The notes under the pieces: model-generated
Seen by the model: the letters and a program-made list of their open reading frames with translations, nothing else
Database searches by the model: none
What the model was told of the DNA's origin: nothing
Translations under genes and position numbers: made by a program
Shown here: one piece after another, positions 31,024 through 42,880 of the stretch
Position numbering within the stretch: the stretch's first letter is position 1
How the letters are laid out: every line of letters starts with the position of its first letter
Origin: Neoceratodus forsteri
Taxonomy: Eukaryota; Chordata; Ceratodontiformes; Ceratodontidae
Direction: 5' to 3'
Assembly (NCBI GenBank): GCA_016271365.2
Contig: CM057449.1
Location: 1,565,334,501 to 1,565,398,500, forward strand
DNA: 64,000 nt

Positions 31024-33263
31024 TCAATGAGTACTTCTCAGTCTTCACACAGGAAGCAGATGGAAACGGACTAAGAATAGGCATAAAGAAGTGTCTAATT
31101 GAAGGAATAGACATGGGTTCCTTCACAGGGGAAAGGGTCCTAGAAGAAATAGACAAGTTAAAAGTATATAAAGCTATTGGGCCAGGTAGGATACACCCAA
31201 GAATACTTAAAGAACTTGGGAGAGAACTGGCAGCCCCCTTAGCAGTGCTCTTCAACAAATCGTTGAGGAGTGGGGAGGTGCCAGAGGATTGGAGGAGAGC
31301 AACAGTATTACCACTCCACAAGAGTGGAAGCAAGGAACAGCCAGGAAACTACCATCTGGTTAGTCTACCATCAGTTGTGGGAAAACTGATGGAATCCCTG
31401 CTGAAGGAAACTGGTCAGCTCGACAGAAATCAACATGGTATAAGGGAGGTGCTGTCAGACAAACCTGGTAGATTTTTTTCAATTGGGTCACCAAAACAGT
31501 GGATCAGGGTGGGGCAGTGGAAGTGGTTTACCTGGACTTCAGCAAAGCTTTTGACTCCGTTCCGCACAGGAGACTAGTCAAAAAAATGGAGAACATGGGA
31601 GTCAGGTCCAAGGTAACGAACTGGGTCAGAAACTGGTTACATGGGAGAACTCAGAGAGTATTAGTGAATGGCACTCTGTCAGAAGAGGGGAGGGTGACTA
31701 GCGGGGTCCTGCAGGACTCAGTTCTGGGACCGATCCTCTTCAACATATTCATTATTCATCAGTGACATTGCGGATGGACTGAAGGGAAAGGTGTGCCTGT
31801 TTGCAGATGACACCAAAACTGGCAACAGGGTGGACACACCAGAGGAACAGCATAGCATGGAAACCGATCTCTGAAAACTTTAGGAGTGGTCCAGGACCTG
31901 GCAATTGAAATTCAGTGCCAAAAAATGCAAGGTCATGCACCTGGGAAAATGTAACCCAGGGAAACTGTACTCAATGGAGGAGAGCAGCTGGTGACTAGTA
32001 GGCAGAAGCAAGACCTACGAGTGAACATATCAGATGACTTCAGGGTCAGTAAGCAATGTGAAAAGGCAGCACTAAAAGCCAGTGGCATCCTGGGATGCAT
32101 AGGGAGGGGCATCACAAGCAGAAGGCATGAAGTAATCATGCCCCGTATCAGTCCCTGATAAGGCCTCACCTGGAGTACTGTGTCCAATTCTGGAGGCCAT
32201 ACCTCAGGAAGGACATAGATAGGCTGGGGACGGTACAGAGAAGAGAAACAAAGATGGTGCAGGGCTTGCATTGGAAACTGTACAAATGCCGGCCCGGTGG
32301 CACAGAGGGCTGAGGCGTTAGCGCCTTACCTCGCACCACGCCAGCGACCCGGGTTCGGGAACGGACTCGGGTCACAGGGTCGGCAGGGGAGGAAAGGATT
32401 GAGCATCCATAGGACTGCTCTCCTCTCCTGGGGTGGGTAGCAGGGCCACATCACTCTGCAGCAGCCCCCGGTGGAGAATGGGAGCACTGCATGAGGGTTG
32501 CAGTAGGGGAAACACCAGAAAAGCGGAAACTGCTCTGGCATTGGCGGATCATGGCTGCTGGTCTGCCGACACCTCCGAAACTCCCGATGGAGTCATGTCC
32601 ACCTCAGCAGTGCCCTGGGGCCACATAGAGAGTGTGCTGGATGCTTGCCCCCAGTGCCTTCCCCATTGGAGGAGAGGGACCCACCTGGTGAAGGGTTACA
32701 CTGGGTTACCTTGGGGAAGGCTGCATTATAAGGTAAGGAGGCTCATGGGAGTAGTAGGGGTTGTCGGAGACCATGGTGTCCCGAAGGAGTGGCAGGTCCC
32801 GGAGCACGTAGGGAGGATAAAGAAATAATGCAAAAAAAAAAAAAGAAAACATACAAGCAAGACTAGATGGCCTCAAATTATACTCCCTAGAGCAATGCAG
32901 GAATTGTGGGGACCTGATCAAAACATTTAAATACCTTAAAGGCAACAACCGGGTGCATATGCAGAACCTCTTTCAGTTAAAAGACTACAACAGGACTAGA
33001 GGGCGTGACCTTAGACTTATGGGAGGAAAGTTCATGAGCAGTATGGGGAAATTCTTATTCATAGGCGCGTTGTGGAACCATGGAATAGCCTGCGGAGGGC
33101 GGTGGGTGCCAAGATGGTTCAGGAATTCAAGCGGGCATGGGACAGACAATGTGGAATATTAAAGCTGGCAGCTAAGTGTGGGGGGGGGGGTAGGAAACCA
33201 AGGGCAGACTTGATGGATCATATGGTCCCTATCTGCTCTGCTGACAACTTCTATGTTTCTATG
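31024..33263 (+). mobile_element. CR1 LINE, 5' truncated, split by a SINE
   Basis: ORF2 pieces run in order. NEYFSVFTQEADGN is followed by GPGRIHPRILKELGRELAAP, VPEDWRRATVLPLHKSGSKE, YLDFSKAFDSVPHRRLVKKM (motif A), SGVLQDSVLGPILFN (motif B) and VCLFADDTK near 31800 (FADD box). After the SINE at 32289-32846 come LEQCRNCGDLIKTFKYLKGN, RTRGRDLRLMGGKF and an AWDRQCG-type end. The 3' terminus is the typical CR1 ATGGTCCCTATCTGCTCTGC followed by CTATGTTTCTATG. Several frameshifts disable it. The upstream edge is a DNA-transposon end. Confidence 0.9.
32289..32846 (+). repeat. tRNA-derived SINE inserted in CR1
   Basis: Head CCGGCCCGGTGGCACAGAGG, then GGCGTTAGCGCC and box B CCCGGGTTCGGGAACGG. The body holds GTCGGCAGGGGAGGAAAGGA, and the end is a poly-A run at 32832-32846. 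CR1 flanks AAACTGTACAAA (left) and AAACATACAAGC (right) look like a diverged duplication. This is the clearest full copy (about 560 bp) of the window's main SINE family. Confidence 0.85.
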
Positions 33264-34377
33264 GCCTGATACACCAGCCACAGAGGGAAGTGAATAGCTA
33301 GCTGTAATGGTTTAGTGCATGATCAGGTAGGTCGACAATTTGCCAGTCTACCTTTTGAAATGGCGACAGAACGTTACATCTACCAATGTTGTTTTCACCA
33401 ATATGAGCGACCACAATTTGTTCCGGGGACGATTTGAGCGCATTGTTTTGACCGCAGCTTTTCGTCCGGGGACTAAATGACTGCTCACAGTTGAAGCTAA
33501 GTGTCTTTCCTACTATGCTTCCCTTCATCTTGAAATTCTGGTTTGGTTCATTCCCCACTTACCTAAGTTCCCTTCTCACCTGCCCCTTTTCTCCCACTTT
33601 CCACACTAACCCTCTCTAGGTAGGCTAAACCAGCTGGGGGTACAGCCAGCTAGAACTGACAGTGTTTAACACAGAGTTGAATTTCTCTTGGTACGGGTTA
33701 TTTGAGAAAACTATATAAAATTGGGGCACTGTGTTGGTGGGATCATCCTGCAACACCGCACCCCATTCAGTTTTAATAAGCATACTGGCAATAGGTAAAC
33801 TATGCTGGTATCACTCTGAAGCACCTGCATAGAAAAATAGTAATAACAAAACTGAATCTTATTTCAGAGGCTTTACACATGGGATTGAACTCTGTGATTA
33901 ACATTGTCAGCCCTCAGTTTTTGTTAAAGAGGAATACTTGTGTGCCTCAAACTACTGGTATGGGGCCATGAGGTTCCAATTTACTACACGTAAGTTGCAC
34001 AGTAGAATAATTAATTTGGGGGATGTCCCATTGGCACAGTCACTTGCAGTGCTTTTGACCAGCTCTATCTCCAAGTGCCCCACCATGGAGGCAGTCCATG
34101 GGAAACAGGAGGTAGATCCCAGAAAAGGCCAAGACAGGGCTGAGGGATACGGGCTGAAAAGGGCATCAAGCACAGGGGATAAAAAATAGTAACTAAAAAA
34201 AAAATCACTTTTTAACTTTTGTGACAATTGATGTTGATATCTGGTTAATCTTGAGCCTCCATTCCCTTGTGCCATGCTGGCATGAAACAAATCCTGTAGT
34301 GCCCTGGGGCTGAGCCTGTCATGACATTGCCATGGAACTTGAGACGCAGGGTCAAGGATTACCCAGAAGGGCACTGT
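33264..34377. other. Mostly unannotated; degenerate element at 33320-33490
   Basis: The stretch 33320-33490 holds repeated GGTCGAC-, GCGAC- and TTCCGGGGACGA-like phrases (TCCGGGGAC at 33422 and 33467) and has the look of a non-autonomous DNA element. No termini were found. The rest shows nothing I can support. Confidence 0.3.
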
Positions 34378-34790
34378 CAACAAAGCCAGGATTTAAAGAA
34401 ATACAAAATCACACATACCTCAGTAATAACAAAGAATCAGGGGTTGTATATGCAATTTAGACTGGTTCTGCTATAAGTAGGAATGCATGGTGCCAAATGG
34501 CCTCTCGTTCACTCTGTAAAGGCTGAAAACAGAAGACACAAACCCATGTTTTGTCCTTCTCAGAATTCATCAGTGTGCTTCATCTTTATCTCAACTCTCT
34601 GGAAGACAAGCCAGTCCTTATGTGGTCTTTGGATTTGGGTCATGGGGTGACCCAAAATAAGAAAACAAGTTAAAAAGACAAATAACATCAGCCCAAAAGC
34701 ACTGAAGCAAGGACTGTGCAAAAAGGCCATTACAATAAAGCCAGGTTTCAAAGAACTACAAAATTACACATACCCAATAATGCAGTACTG
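34378..34790 (-). mobile_element. Penelope-like terminal repeat unit with hammerhead-like motif
   Basis: AAAGCCAGGATTTAAAGAAA then TACAAAATCACACATACC (34381-34419) is repeated at 34737-34777 as AAAGCCAGGTTTCAAAGAAC then TACAAAATTACACATACC. Between them, on the minus strand at about 34579-34553, lies CTGATGA, a degenerate ATTC/GGAC stem with a TGAGAA loop, and AAAAC. The same unit, rearranged, occurs at 37604-37940. Direct terminal repeats bearing hammerhead-like motifs are described for Penelope-like elements, and a Penelope RT piece exists at 2940. No RT is seen inside this unit. Confidence 0.5.
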
Positions 34791-34824
34791 GGGGCAGTAT
34801 TAGACCTGGTACTTAAGTAACAGG

Positions 34825-37602
34825 GACAGTGTTGCAAACATCAAGGTGGGAGGCCACGTGTGGACCAGTGATCACATACAATGTGATTCAGTATGAGGAC
34901 GGCTGCGGAATCGAACCACACAAAGGCGAGGGTCCTGGACTTCAGAAGGGCAGATTTTAAAAAGATTGGCAAATGCCTCAGGGATGACGTGGCAGGTGGG
35001 GATGACTTGGATGGGGTGGAGAAACAGTGAGTGAAGCTAGAAACAGGCCATAGTGAAGGCAACAAACCTCTGCGTCATGCAAGTGAACAAAAGCAAGAGG
35101 AAAAGGAAACCACTATGGTTCTTAAAAGAGGTGGCGAGAAAGGTAAAAACTTAAGAGGGTAGCATTCAGAAGGTACAAGGAGACACAGAGGGAGGATGGA
35201 AGCAGTCCAGAGGAGGGCAACTAAAATGGTTCACGTTCTGTACCAGAAGCCATATGAAGAGAGACTAAAGGAGCTTAGTGTGTATATCCTCGAGGAAAGG
35301 AAGGGGGGGACATGATAGAAACATGTAAGTCCCTCAAGGGAATCAGTGAAGTCCAAGAGGGTAGCATCTTTCAGAAAAAGAGATGTACAAGAACAAGGGG
35401 ACGCAATTTGAAGATAAAGGGGGGACGGCTCAAGGGCAATGTAAGGAAGTATTTTTTCCACAGAGAGGGTAGTAGATGCGTGGAACGGCCTTCCTGAGGA
35501 GGTTGTGGGTTCAAAAACAGTGGGGGAATTTAAGAATGCATAGGAAAGACATAGAGCATTTCTTGTGGGGGGGGTAGGAGGAAGTAGGCTGTTGATTAAC
35601 TAGGATCTGCAGCTTATCCAATAGGTATGGAAATGGACTGACTGGGTGGGCCAAGCGGTCCTTATCTGCCGTCAAAGTCTATGTTTCTATATAGGGAGGC
35701 ATATCAGGGTGAACAGAGGGAAACAGGGAGAGCAGTAAGGCGCGCAAAGGCACAAACTGAAGAAAGAATAGTCAAGGTGGTAACAAAAGGGGATAGAAAA
35801 TTTTTTAGGTATGTAAGCGAAAAGAGGAAGGCCAGCGATGGGATTGCAAGGTTAAAAAGGGAAGGGGGAAGACTATGCAGAGGGGGAACCAGGAAAAAGG
35901 CAGACATCCTGAACAACTACAGTAATTTTGTTCAGTGTTCACAAAGGAAAGAGATAGGGAAGGGGCAACAAAATAGTAACAGGGGCACTGGAGGGAGGTG
36001 GTAGACACTAGTCCATTTTCAAGGATAGAGTCCGAATAGGACACGCAAATCTGAAAGTGGACAAAGCAATAAGGCCTGATTTGGTCCATCCAAGGGTATT
36101 GAGGGAGCTTAAGGAAGCAATGGCTGCACTTCCAGTGGTCCTGTTTAACAGGAAACAGGAATTGTCTTGGAGGACTTGAGGAGGGCAGATGTAGTCCCAC
36201 TTCATGGATGTGGTAGCAGGAAAGAGACTGGCAATTATAAGCCAATCAGACTGACTTTGGTGGCACGAAAGTTATGGAATCTCTGCTGAAGGAAAGGATG
36301 TGGAACATCTGAAGTTCAGTGGGTTAGAAGACATGAGGCAGCAAAGATTCACGGTGAGGGTGGAGGGCTTGTTAAGCGAATCTGATAGATTTCTTTGACT
36401 GGGTGACCAAGGAACTACATTAGGATGGAGTGGTGGACCCAGCCTACCTAAATTTCGGTAAGGCGTTCAACACCGTTCCACAAAGGAGACTAGTAAGAAA
36501 ACTGGGTAGCTTAGGAGTAGGTCCAAAGGTGGTAAACTGGGTAAGAAATTGGTTGAGGATAGACGGCAGAGGGAGGTGGTAAACGGAGTTCACACCAAGG
36601 AAGGATGGATGACCAGTAGGGTGCCTCAGGGATCAGCGTGAGGACCAGTCTTCTTTAATGTCTTTATAAGTGACATTGCAGAACAGCTTGAAGGGACGGT
36701 CTGCCTCTTTGTGGATGACAACAAAATCTGCACTAGGATGGACACTCTGGGGGAGGGGTGGAAAAGATGAGCTCTGACTGAGAAAATGTGAGGAGTGGTC
36801 AAGGGTATGGCAGCCGTGTTTCAATGCATAAAAGTGCAAAACATTGCACTTGGGGCACAGAAACCCATGAGTGGTGTACAAAATGGGTAGGATGGTACAG
36901 ATGACCACCAGGCAGAAAAGAGACATGGGGGTAATCATAGCTGATGACCTAAAGGGGGCCAGGCAGTGCAACAATGCAGTTGGAAGGGCTGGTGGGATGC
37001 TGAGATACATAGGGGAGGGGTATCATCAGCAGTTGCCTCTGTATAGCTTGCTGGTAAGATCCCACCTTGAGTACTGTATCCAGTTCTGGAGACCACATCT
37101 CCAGAAGGACATAGACAAAGTGGGGCAGTCCAGAGGAGTGCAGCTAAAATGGTGCAGGGTCTGCATCAGAAGCCCTATGAGGAGAGACTAAAGAACCTCA
37201 ATATGTACACCCTGGAAAAGAGGAGGGAGGGGGAGATTAGATAGAGACCTTTAGGGGGTAAATAAGGAACAGAAGGGACGTATTGTTTTAAATAAAAAGG
37301 TAGTCAGGAACAAGGGGACATGTTATGAAGCTGGAAGGAGGTAGATTCTGAAGAGATGTGAGGAAGTACTTCTTAACAGAAAGAGTGGTGGATTCCTGAA
37401 CAGCCTTCCAGCAGAGGCGGTGGGGCAAAACAGTGGTGGGGTTCAAGAATGCATGAGATAGGCATAAGGGAATCTTAGGGGAAAGGAAGAGGGGGATGGA
37501 CCGGTGATCAAGTAGGATCTGTGGTGATACTCTAGGTAAGGAAAAACGGACAGACTCGGTGGGCCATACAGTCCTTATTTGCCAGTAAATTCTGTGTTCC
37601 TG
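34825..37602 (+). mobile_element. CR1 LINE (outer copy), decayed
   Basis: From the left, the EN-RT linker appears (KARVLDFRRADFKKIGKCLR, KETTMVLKRG), interrupted at about 35178 by another CR1 end. It then resumes with QGEQRETGRAVRRAKAQTEE, KVVTKGDRKFFRYVSEKRKA and a palm region with YLNFGKAFNTVPQRRL (motif A). Later come ADDLKGARQCNNAVGRAGGM and LVRSHLEYCIQFWRPHLQKD. The 3' tip reads GTGGGCCATACAGTCCTTAT. Dozens of frame breaks make it a fossil. Confidence 0.85.
35179..35691 (+). mobile_element. CR1 3' end nested in the outer CR1
   Basis: It encodes ESVYILEERKGG-like residues in broken frame and then VQEGSIFQKKRCTRTRGRNLK, and ends GGTCCTTATCTGCCGTC, CTATGTTTCTAT. The outer CR1 frame is split at this point. 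The flanks AGAGGGAGGA (35169-35178) and ATAGGGAGGC (35692-35701) look like a short duplication. Confidence 0.8.
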
Positions 37603-37603
37603 G

Positions 37604-37940
37604 CAAAGCCTTGTGGAATGTATATGTGAATCATCATGGAAGAATTTACACTGATTCTGCTTTAGGCAGGAGTGCATGGTACCAAATGGCCTCATACACA
37701 CTGCAAAGGTTAAACACAGAAGACACAGAGAAGACACATATTAGATTGTTTTCTTGTTTTTGGGCTCAAGCCAGTATGACCACAAAAGGGGCTGATTCAT
37801 TTTCTCTTGGATTGACAAACAGATGAGGCACACTGATGAGTCCTGAGAAGGACAAAACACATGTTTGTATCTTTTGTTTCCCATAATGCTTTTCATTATT
37901 GGGGTATGTGTGATTTTGTATTAAACTAACATACTGTAAA
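37604..37940 (+). mobile_element. Rearranged Penelope-like unit with hammerhead-like core
   Basis: 37640-37718 matches 34440-34535 in the same direction (GTGCATGGTACCAAATGGCC, CAGAAGACACA). 37829-37880 matches the reverse complement of 34539-34590. The second part holds CTGATGA, a GTCC/GGAC stem II with loop TGAGAA, and AAAAC (37833-37858). ACA/TGT could form a three-pair stem III before GTA. The invariant G after stem II is A, so self-cleavage is doubtful. Confidence 0.5.
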
Positions 37941-38002
37941 TTGTTTACATGTTGCAATATCTGACTATTTTATTGACATTGGTAGTCTGTAAATATTAGA
38001 CC

Positions 38003-40085
38003 TAGTGTTGTTCAGGTAGTGCTTTTGTGGATCCAGCCACCCTCCATCAGATAGTGCTGGTATCCTACCTAGGATCCTACCAGGAATCCTATCAAAGATG
38101 GACGTAGAAGCCAGGGCCAGATTGCGATGGATCCTGGGTAGGATCCAGGGATCCTAGTTCAGATCCAGAGATCCTAAGTCAAATCCAGGGATCCTAGTGT
38201 AACCCCTAGATGGCGCTATCCCAGGGGCTACTACCCCTGCCTGATTTGCCACTAACAGGTTGAGGGGCCTGGATCCAATGGCGGGTGCCTCCACCCAGAG
38301 GTCAGGGTTTGCAATAGTTAAACTAACTTGGTCACAGCCCTCTGGGACACTGCAACCCCCCCTTTCTTCCCACTAGTGGCCCACACAATATATCAGAATT
38401 ACCTTCACAGTATACACTTACCCCCAGGTCTGGTTCCGGCACTGGGACCTCCTGTGAAATGAGATACAGTGCAACAATCACAGTACAGTACTTTAACATA
38501 GAACAAATACCTCAGGCAGTATAACTTTGCTGAAACAAGCAGCTCTGATTTATTTAGGGGATATAACAAGGACAGGGGAAATCAGGTTAATTAGCTTATC
38601 ACTCTAATAAATCTACCTGGCTCGTGCACAGGCATATCCCTATCAGTTACTGTCCCTGGTACCCAAGCCCTGAGTGGCTAGTCCAAACCGTGGCAGCTGG
38701 TGAGGGGCCCTTTCACACAGAGAAAGCGAGAATTAAACAGTCAGCAGTACATTTCTGGATTTAATGTGGCAATTCAACAGGAGCAACTGAATTAGTACTC
38801 ACGACCTCAAATAAGATAGGGTCCTTCAATGTCAGTAGGGCTCACTTGAGGCATGCACAAACCTCTTCACATCCATATAAAGAAAGCACTATACCAGGCT
38901 GCATCTGTATCCCGATCGCAATTACTGCACAATACCCGGGAGAACACACAGCAGATTCAGTTCCTGACAGACAGAGTGCAATTTTCAGCAATTCCTCCAG
39001 TCTTCTACAGGGTGAGCCTGGTTTCTACTCTTCAGAGATCCTTTGATTCTTTTCACAGGGCAGTTCAGTCCTAACAAGCTGTTACACAAGCTGCAGACGG
39101 AACTCTGGGCCTTACACGTTTTTGACTAAAACTGCACACTGAAAAGCACAGGGCTCCTTCCTTCTTCACTGCCAAAGCTCAACTGAACTCCAACCGCAAA
39201 ACTGGCACTTCCTTTGAGTTCCTCCCAGTTCTTGACTGGATTGGCTGTCACTCACAATAGACTGCTGCTGTTGGTCCAAAAAGGCACTGAAGTCTAAACT
39301 ACATCTCCCAGAGTCACTGCCCATACAATCCTCTTGTGGCTGGCTCAGATTATGAGTCCAAGTTCTGATTCGTCCAAGGCACCATTTTAGAGCTAGCTTA
39401 CCCCACACTGATTGGTCCAGTTCAGCAGTTCAAAACTAGAATGGGGAACTAGCAGACACAGTTCTGACTGCAAAGAAAGCAGGTTAGACAAACTGTAATT
39501 TCATTATTACTCTAAATAATTTCTGGCAAACAGTTACATCTTTCAGATAGGTTCCTTTGCACTCTAGTGACTGCAAAAATGAAGTGAATTGGCAGCAGCT
39601 CAGTGGTACTCAGAGAAGCACACAGTCCCCATACAAACTAATTATGTCTGCAAGCAGACAGCTCTTAAAGAGACAGTACCAGAGGCTCTAAAAACACTCA
39701 CTGATAAATGGCTTAAATGCCAAACACCATTCAGGCTTGGAGCAGTCAAGCAAGCTCCTGGAAGTCTTTTGGGAACCCCCATTTGCAGGGGGGTTACACT
39801 AGGTTGGATAGTTAGGATCCATGGCCAGACAGCAATAGATCCTAGGTAGGGATCATAGGTCAGATAGTTAGGATTGGAGCTGGATCTGTTGGTCAGAACT
39901 GTGGATCTGTTGCTAGGATCCACAAGATCCACAGTGTTTGTTGCTAGGATCCATAGGAACCGCAGTGTTTGTCGGATCAGTATACTGGATCTTAGAGGAC
40001 TGCTGTCCTACCACAGCAACTATCTGACAAAATTGGAGGTATCTGTTGGAATCCTAGTTTCTAGGATACTATTTGAGCAACACTA
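38003..40085. mobile_element. hAT-like non-autonomous element, split by a solo LTR
   Basis: Ends TAGTGTTGTTCAGGTAGT and, in reverse complement, TAGTGTTGCTCAAATAGT form terminal repeats. The 8-bp flanks ATTAGACC (37995-38002) and ATTAGAGC (40086-40093) match at 7 of 8. The body outside the LTR (about 480 bp) is filled with GGATCC and CCTAGG-like phrases (GATCCTAG, TAGGATCC), giving strong internal self-complementarity. No coding remains. Confidence 0.8.
38198..39798. repeat. Solo LTR, 1.6 kb, with CTAG duplication
   Basis: It begins TGTAACCCC and ends GGGGTTACA, a nine-base inverted terminus with TG...CA. The tetranucleotide CTAG is duplicated at 38194-38197 and 39799-39802, inside the hAT-like element. 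There is no gag, pol or second LTR, so it is the product of LTR-LTR recombination. The parent may be a Gypsy or an endogenous-retrovirus-type element. Confidence 0.8.
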
Positions 40086-40089
40086 ATTA

Positions 40090-42061
40090 GAGCCACACAC
40101 TGCAACTTGGTGGTTGACTTATTGATTGAGAGAATTGCGGCTTCATCCTCCACAGATTGCATCATTTGCCTGTAGTCCAGCACATAAGTATGATTTGTCA
40201 GGCCTGTATTCTGGTTTGCCATTCATGGTCAAAACTCCAAAATAGTTCAGGTGTGAGTATCGCAGGGATTGCTGAAAATGTCCATAGACCATGCCTGCCT
40301 GGTAGTTCTGAGTGTTTGTATGGCTCTTTGAACTGCTTGCATGAAAGGCACTATGTAGAGTGCATCACATTTAAGTCATTAGCATTTGAAACTCTCAACG
40401 TTGCTCATTTGTTGGCAAAAAAAAAAAAAAGAACAAACCCAGCCTCCATTCCACTAGTGGCTCTTATTGTCAGCTTTTCGCACAGTTATCTAAATGACAT
40501 GTGTATACTGCATGATTGTTCTTACACTGTAAATGCAAATAGTATGGCATGGAAAAAGGAGAATAATTAAAATGATTCCGATAAAAGTCTGCATCCTGCA
40601 ATTACAGTTCCTCTCTAGTGGAATTATTTCCTAGCACCTAACTCTTTATAGAATAGTAGATTTTATTACAGTAAAAAGATTATTCTTTGCAGTGATTTGC
40701 AGGAAAAACCCAGCAATCTGTTTTTTTTCACCTCATGTAAAACCCAGTGCTATCCTGTAAATCATGGCTGGTCATCCTGCTTCTCTTACCACCCATTTTT
40801 CACCTAAACCAGAACCACTTCCATGGTCCACAAACCTGATTCTTAGCTTGGTAATTGTTGTGTTTGGGCATCTATTTTTCAATACTGGAACCAGGGCAAG
40901 CATGCTCTGCTCCCAGTATTGGCCTTAACTTTCTCATACGCTTTACTTTCTCTTTCTTCCTGCCAAGAGTGGCTGAGCAGGTACCACACAGTGGAACACC
41001 CCTAGGGAGACTTATTTCCTCTCCCAACTGTGAAGAGGCTGAGCAAGCTCATCACCTGAGTGTGAGTGGGCCAGACTGGGCAAGCTCTTCCAGAGCAGGT
41101 GGCATGGGCATACAGGAACAGCCCCATTGGGTATAGCAGCATCGGTCACTTCACTGGTCAAAGTCCACCCATTTTCTCCTATTCCCTCTTCACCTTTCCT
41201 CCAACCACCTCTCTTGTTACACACGATATTCTGTGCTCCAGATAGCACTGGCATTCAAGAGTAATGTACTCACCATTTTTGACATTGCGAGAGTAAAATA
41301 TAATTTTTAACTTGGAAAAATAGCACCTTTTGAAGTATCTGTGGAGAATTTCCAAGGGTTGGGATGAGTATCAGTACGCGTCAAAAAAAAATATCCGGAA
41401 GTATTTCTTAAAAGTTGGCAGTAAACTAGACCAATACTCACCTTATCTAGAACACTGCAGTGCATCTACCTTGTAAACTCTTTCTTTGGCCAACTACAAA
41501 TGCTTCCCTGCAGCCTGCAATGCCATAATAATATATATGATCGCAGTTTTTTTCAGTAGAACAGCTAGCCTGCTTGAGGGTCATAAAACCATCCTTCTGA
41601 CTTCAGGAATCCATAATACTATTGACCTGATGTTAAAACGATATTGACCTGACATCAAAATGATGGTATTACAGAATCGAATGGCAAAGTCTCTTGCGCT
41701 TAGCTGTTCTTAGCGTTTGCTCCTGTCACGGCTTTCAAACTTCATTTCAAAAGTGACAGGAGCAGTGCACCTTGCTGAACGTGTTTCATGTGTATATTTT
41801 GGTACTGACAGAGATTTTCAGCCACTGGTCAAGTTAGTAATTACATTTAAAAAAACGCAGAGAAACAAATCTGAGAGGAAGAAATAGTAGCCATATATTA
41901 CAACAAACAACAGATGGGTGTCTCTCTGTTACTGTTTCTTTAAATCCAACTTGGGATTCCTGTGACTGCATAAACCTTGAGAGCAGTTCCAGAAAGAATG
42001 CTGTGATCAAGCCACTCGGAAAGGTGCTCACCACTGAAAGGCAGCCAGCCCTGAGAGTTAG
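40090..42061. other. unannotated apart from a small hairpin at 41718-41764
   Basis: TGCTCCTGTCAC and GTGACAGGAGCA form perfect 12-bp arms around 23 bases. Otherwise no gene or element can be supported. Simple A/T runs occur near 40414 and 41385. Confidence 0.35.
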
Positions 42062-42329
42062 TAGAACAAACCTGGAATTGTGGTGCCACTTGAGACCCAA
42101 AAATGACTCAAGGTAAATCCAAAATAGCAGGTGCAAAAAAGATTTTATTGCCTCAAAATGATCGTGTTCGATAGTAACAGAGCCCTTCGGCACCTTTGCC
42201 AGGAAGGAGCTCTGTTACTATCAGACCTTTGATCATTTTGAGGCAATAAAATATTTTTTGCACCTGCTATTTTGTATTTACCTTGAGTCATTGGGTCTCG
42301 AGTGCCACCAAAGTTCCAGGTTTGTTCTA
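42062..42329. repeat. Large palindrome, 268 bp
   Basis: Left TAGAACAAACCTGGAA, CTCAAGGTAAATCC, AAAATAGCAGGTGCAAAAAA, TTTTATTGCCTCAAAATGAT and right copies of the same in reverse complement give arms of about 120 bp. The centre has AGTAACAGAGC on one side and GCTCTGTTACT on the other. Weaker outer pairing (GGGATTCCTGTGA at about 41952 with its complement at 42367) suggests a second, older layer. Confidence 0.85.
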
Positions 42330-42764
42330 TAAACCTTGAGAGCACAGCTTTTGAAGTTTGTGCCATCACAGGAATCCCTCGATGAATTTACAGCACCGTA
42401 ACGGATGCCCATCTGTTATTCTGTTTGTGGCAGGTGCCATTAGAGGTGAAATATAAACAGAGATCCTATCCTCCTCTCTCCAAAGTTTGAAAGCACATCC
42501 TGGTTTTAGCAATTATCTCTGCTTTAAAGCAGTTTTTCTAAACAGAACAATGACCATTTTATTGTTACTGGCAATACCCATCACTATATTACTTGGCAAA
42601 GACCTTTCGTGCATACAGAGGAATTATGGTTAGTGTTCCTTTTTAAGACTAGGGGTCTTCTGCAGACTTTAGAATGCACTCTAGTTCAGAGAAATCTGTT
42701 ATAATGGGGGGTAGCGTTTAAGGTGGCAGTCTAAAACCTTTCAATATTTGGGTTCATTTTCATA

Positions 42765-42880
42765 TGTATTTATTTAGTTTTTGTTGACCACTAAAGGACT
42801 AAAGGAGAGCTAGACAATACTGCCTATTTTCATTTTCAGCCTCATTGGGGGGGGGGCAAAAGAAATAAAATGAAACCAGA
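42765..42880 (-). mobile_element. LINE 3' tip, same family as 55088-57617
   Basis: ATGTATTTATTTAGTTTTTG and CTGCCTATTTTCA match 55107-55170 (ATGTATTTATTTAGCTTTTG, ATGCCTATTTTCAGG). It is a strongly 5'-truncated copy. Confidence 0.55.
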
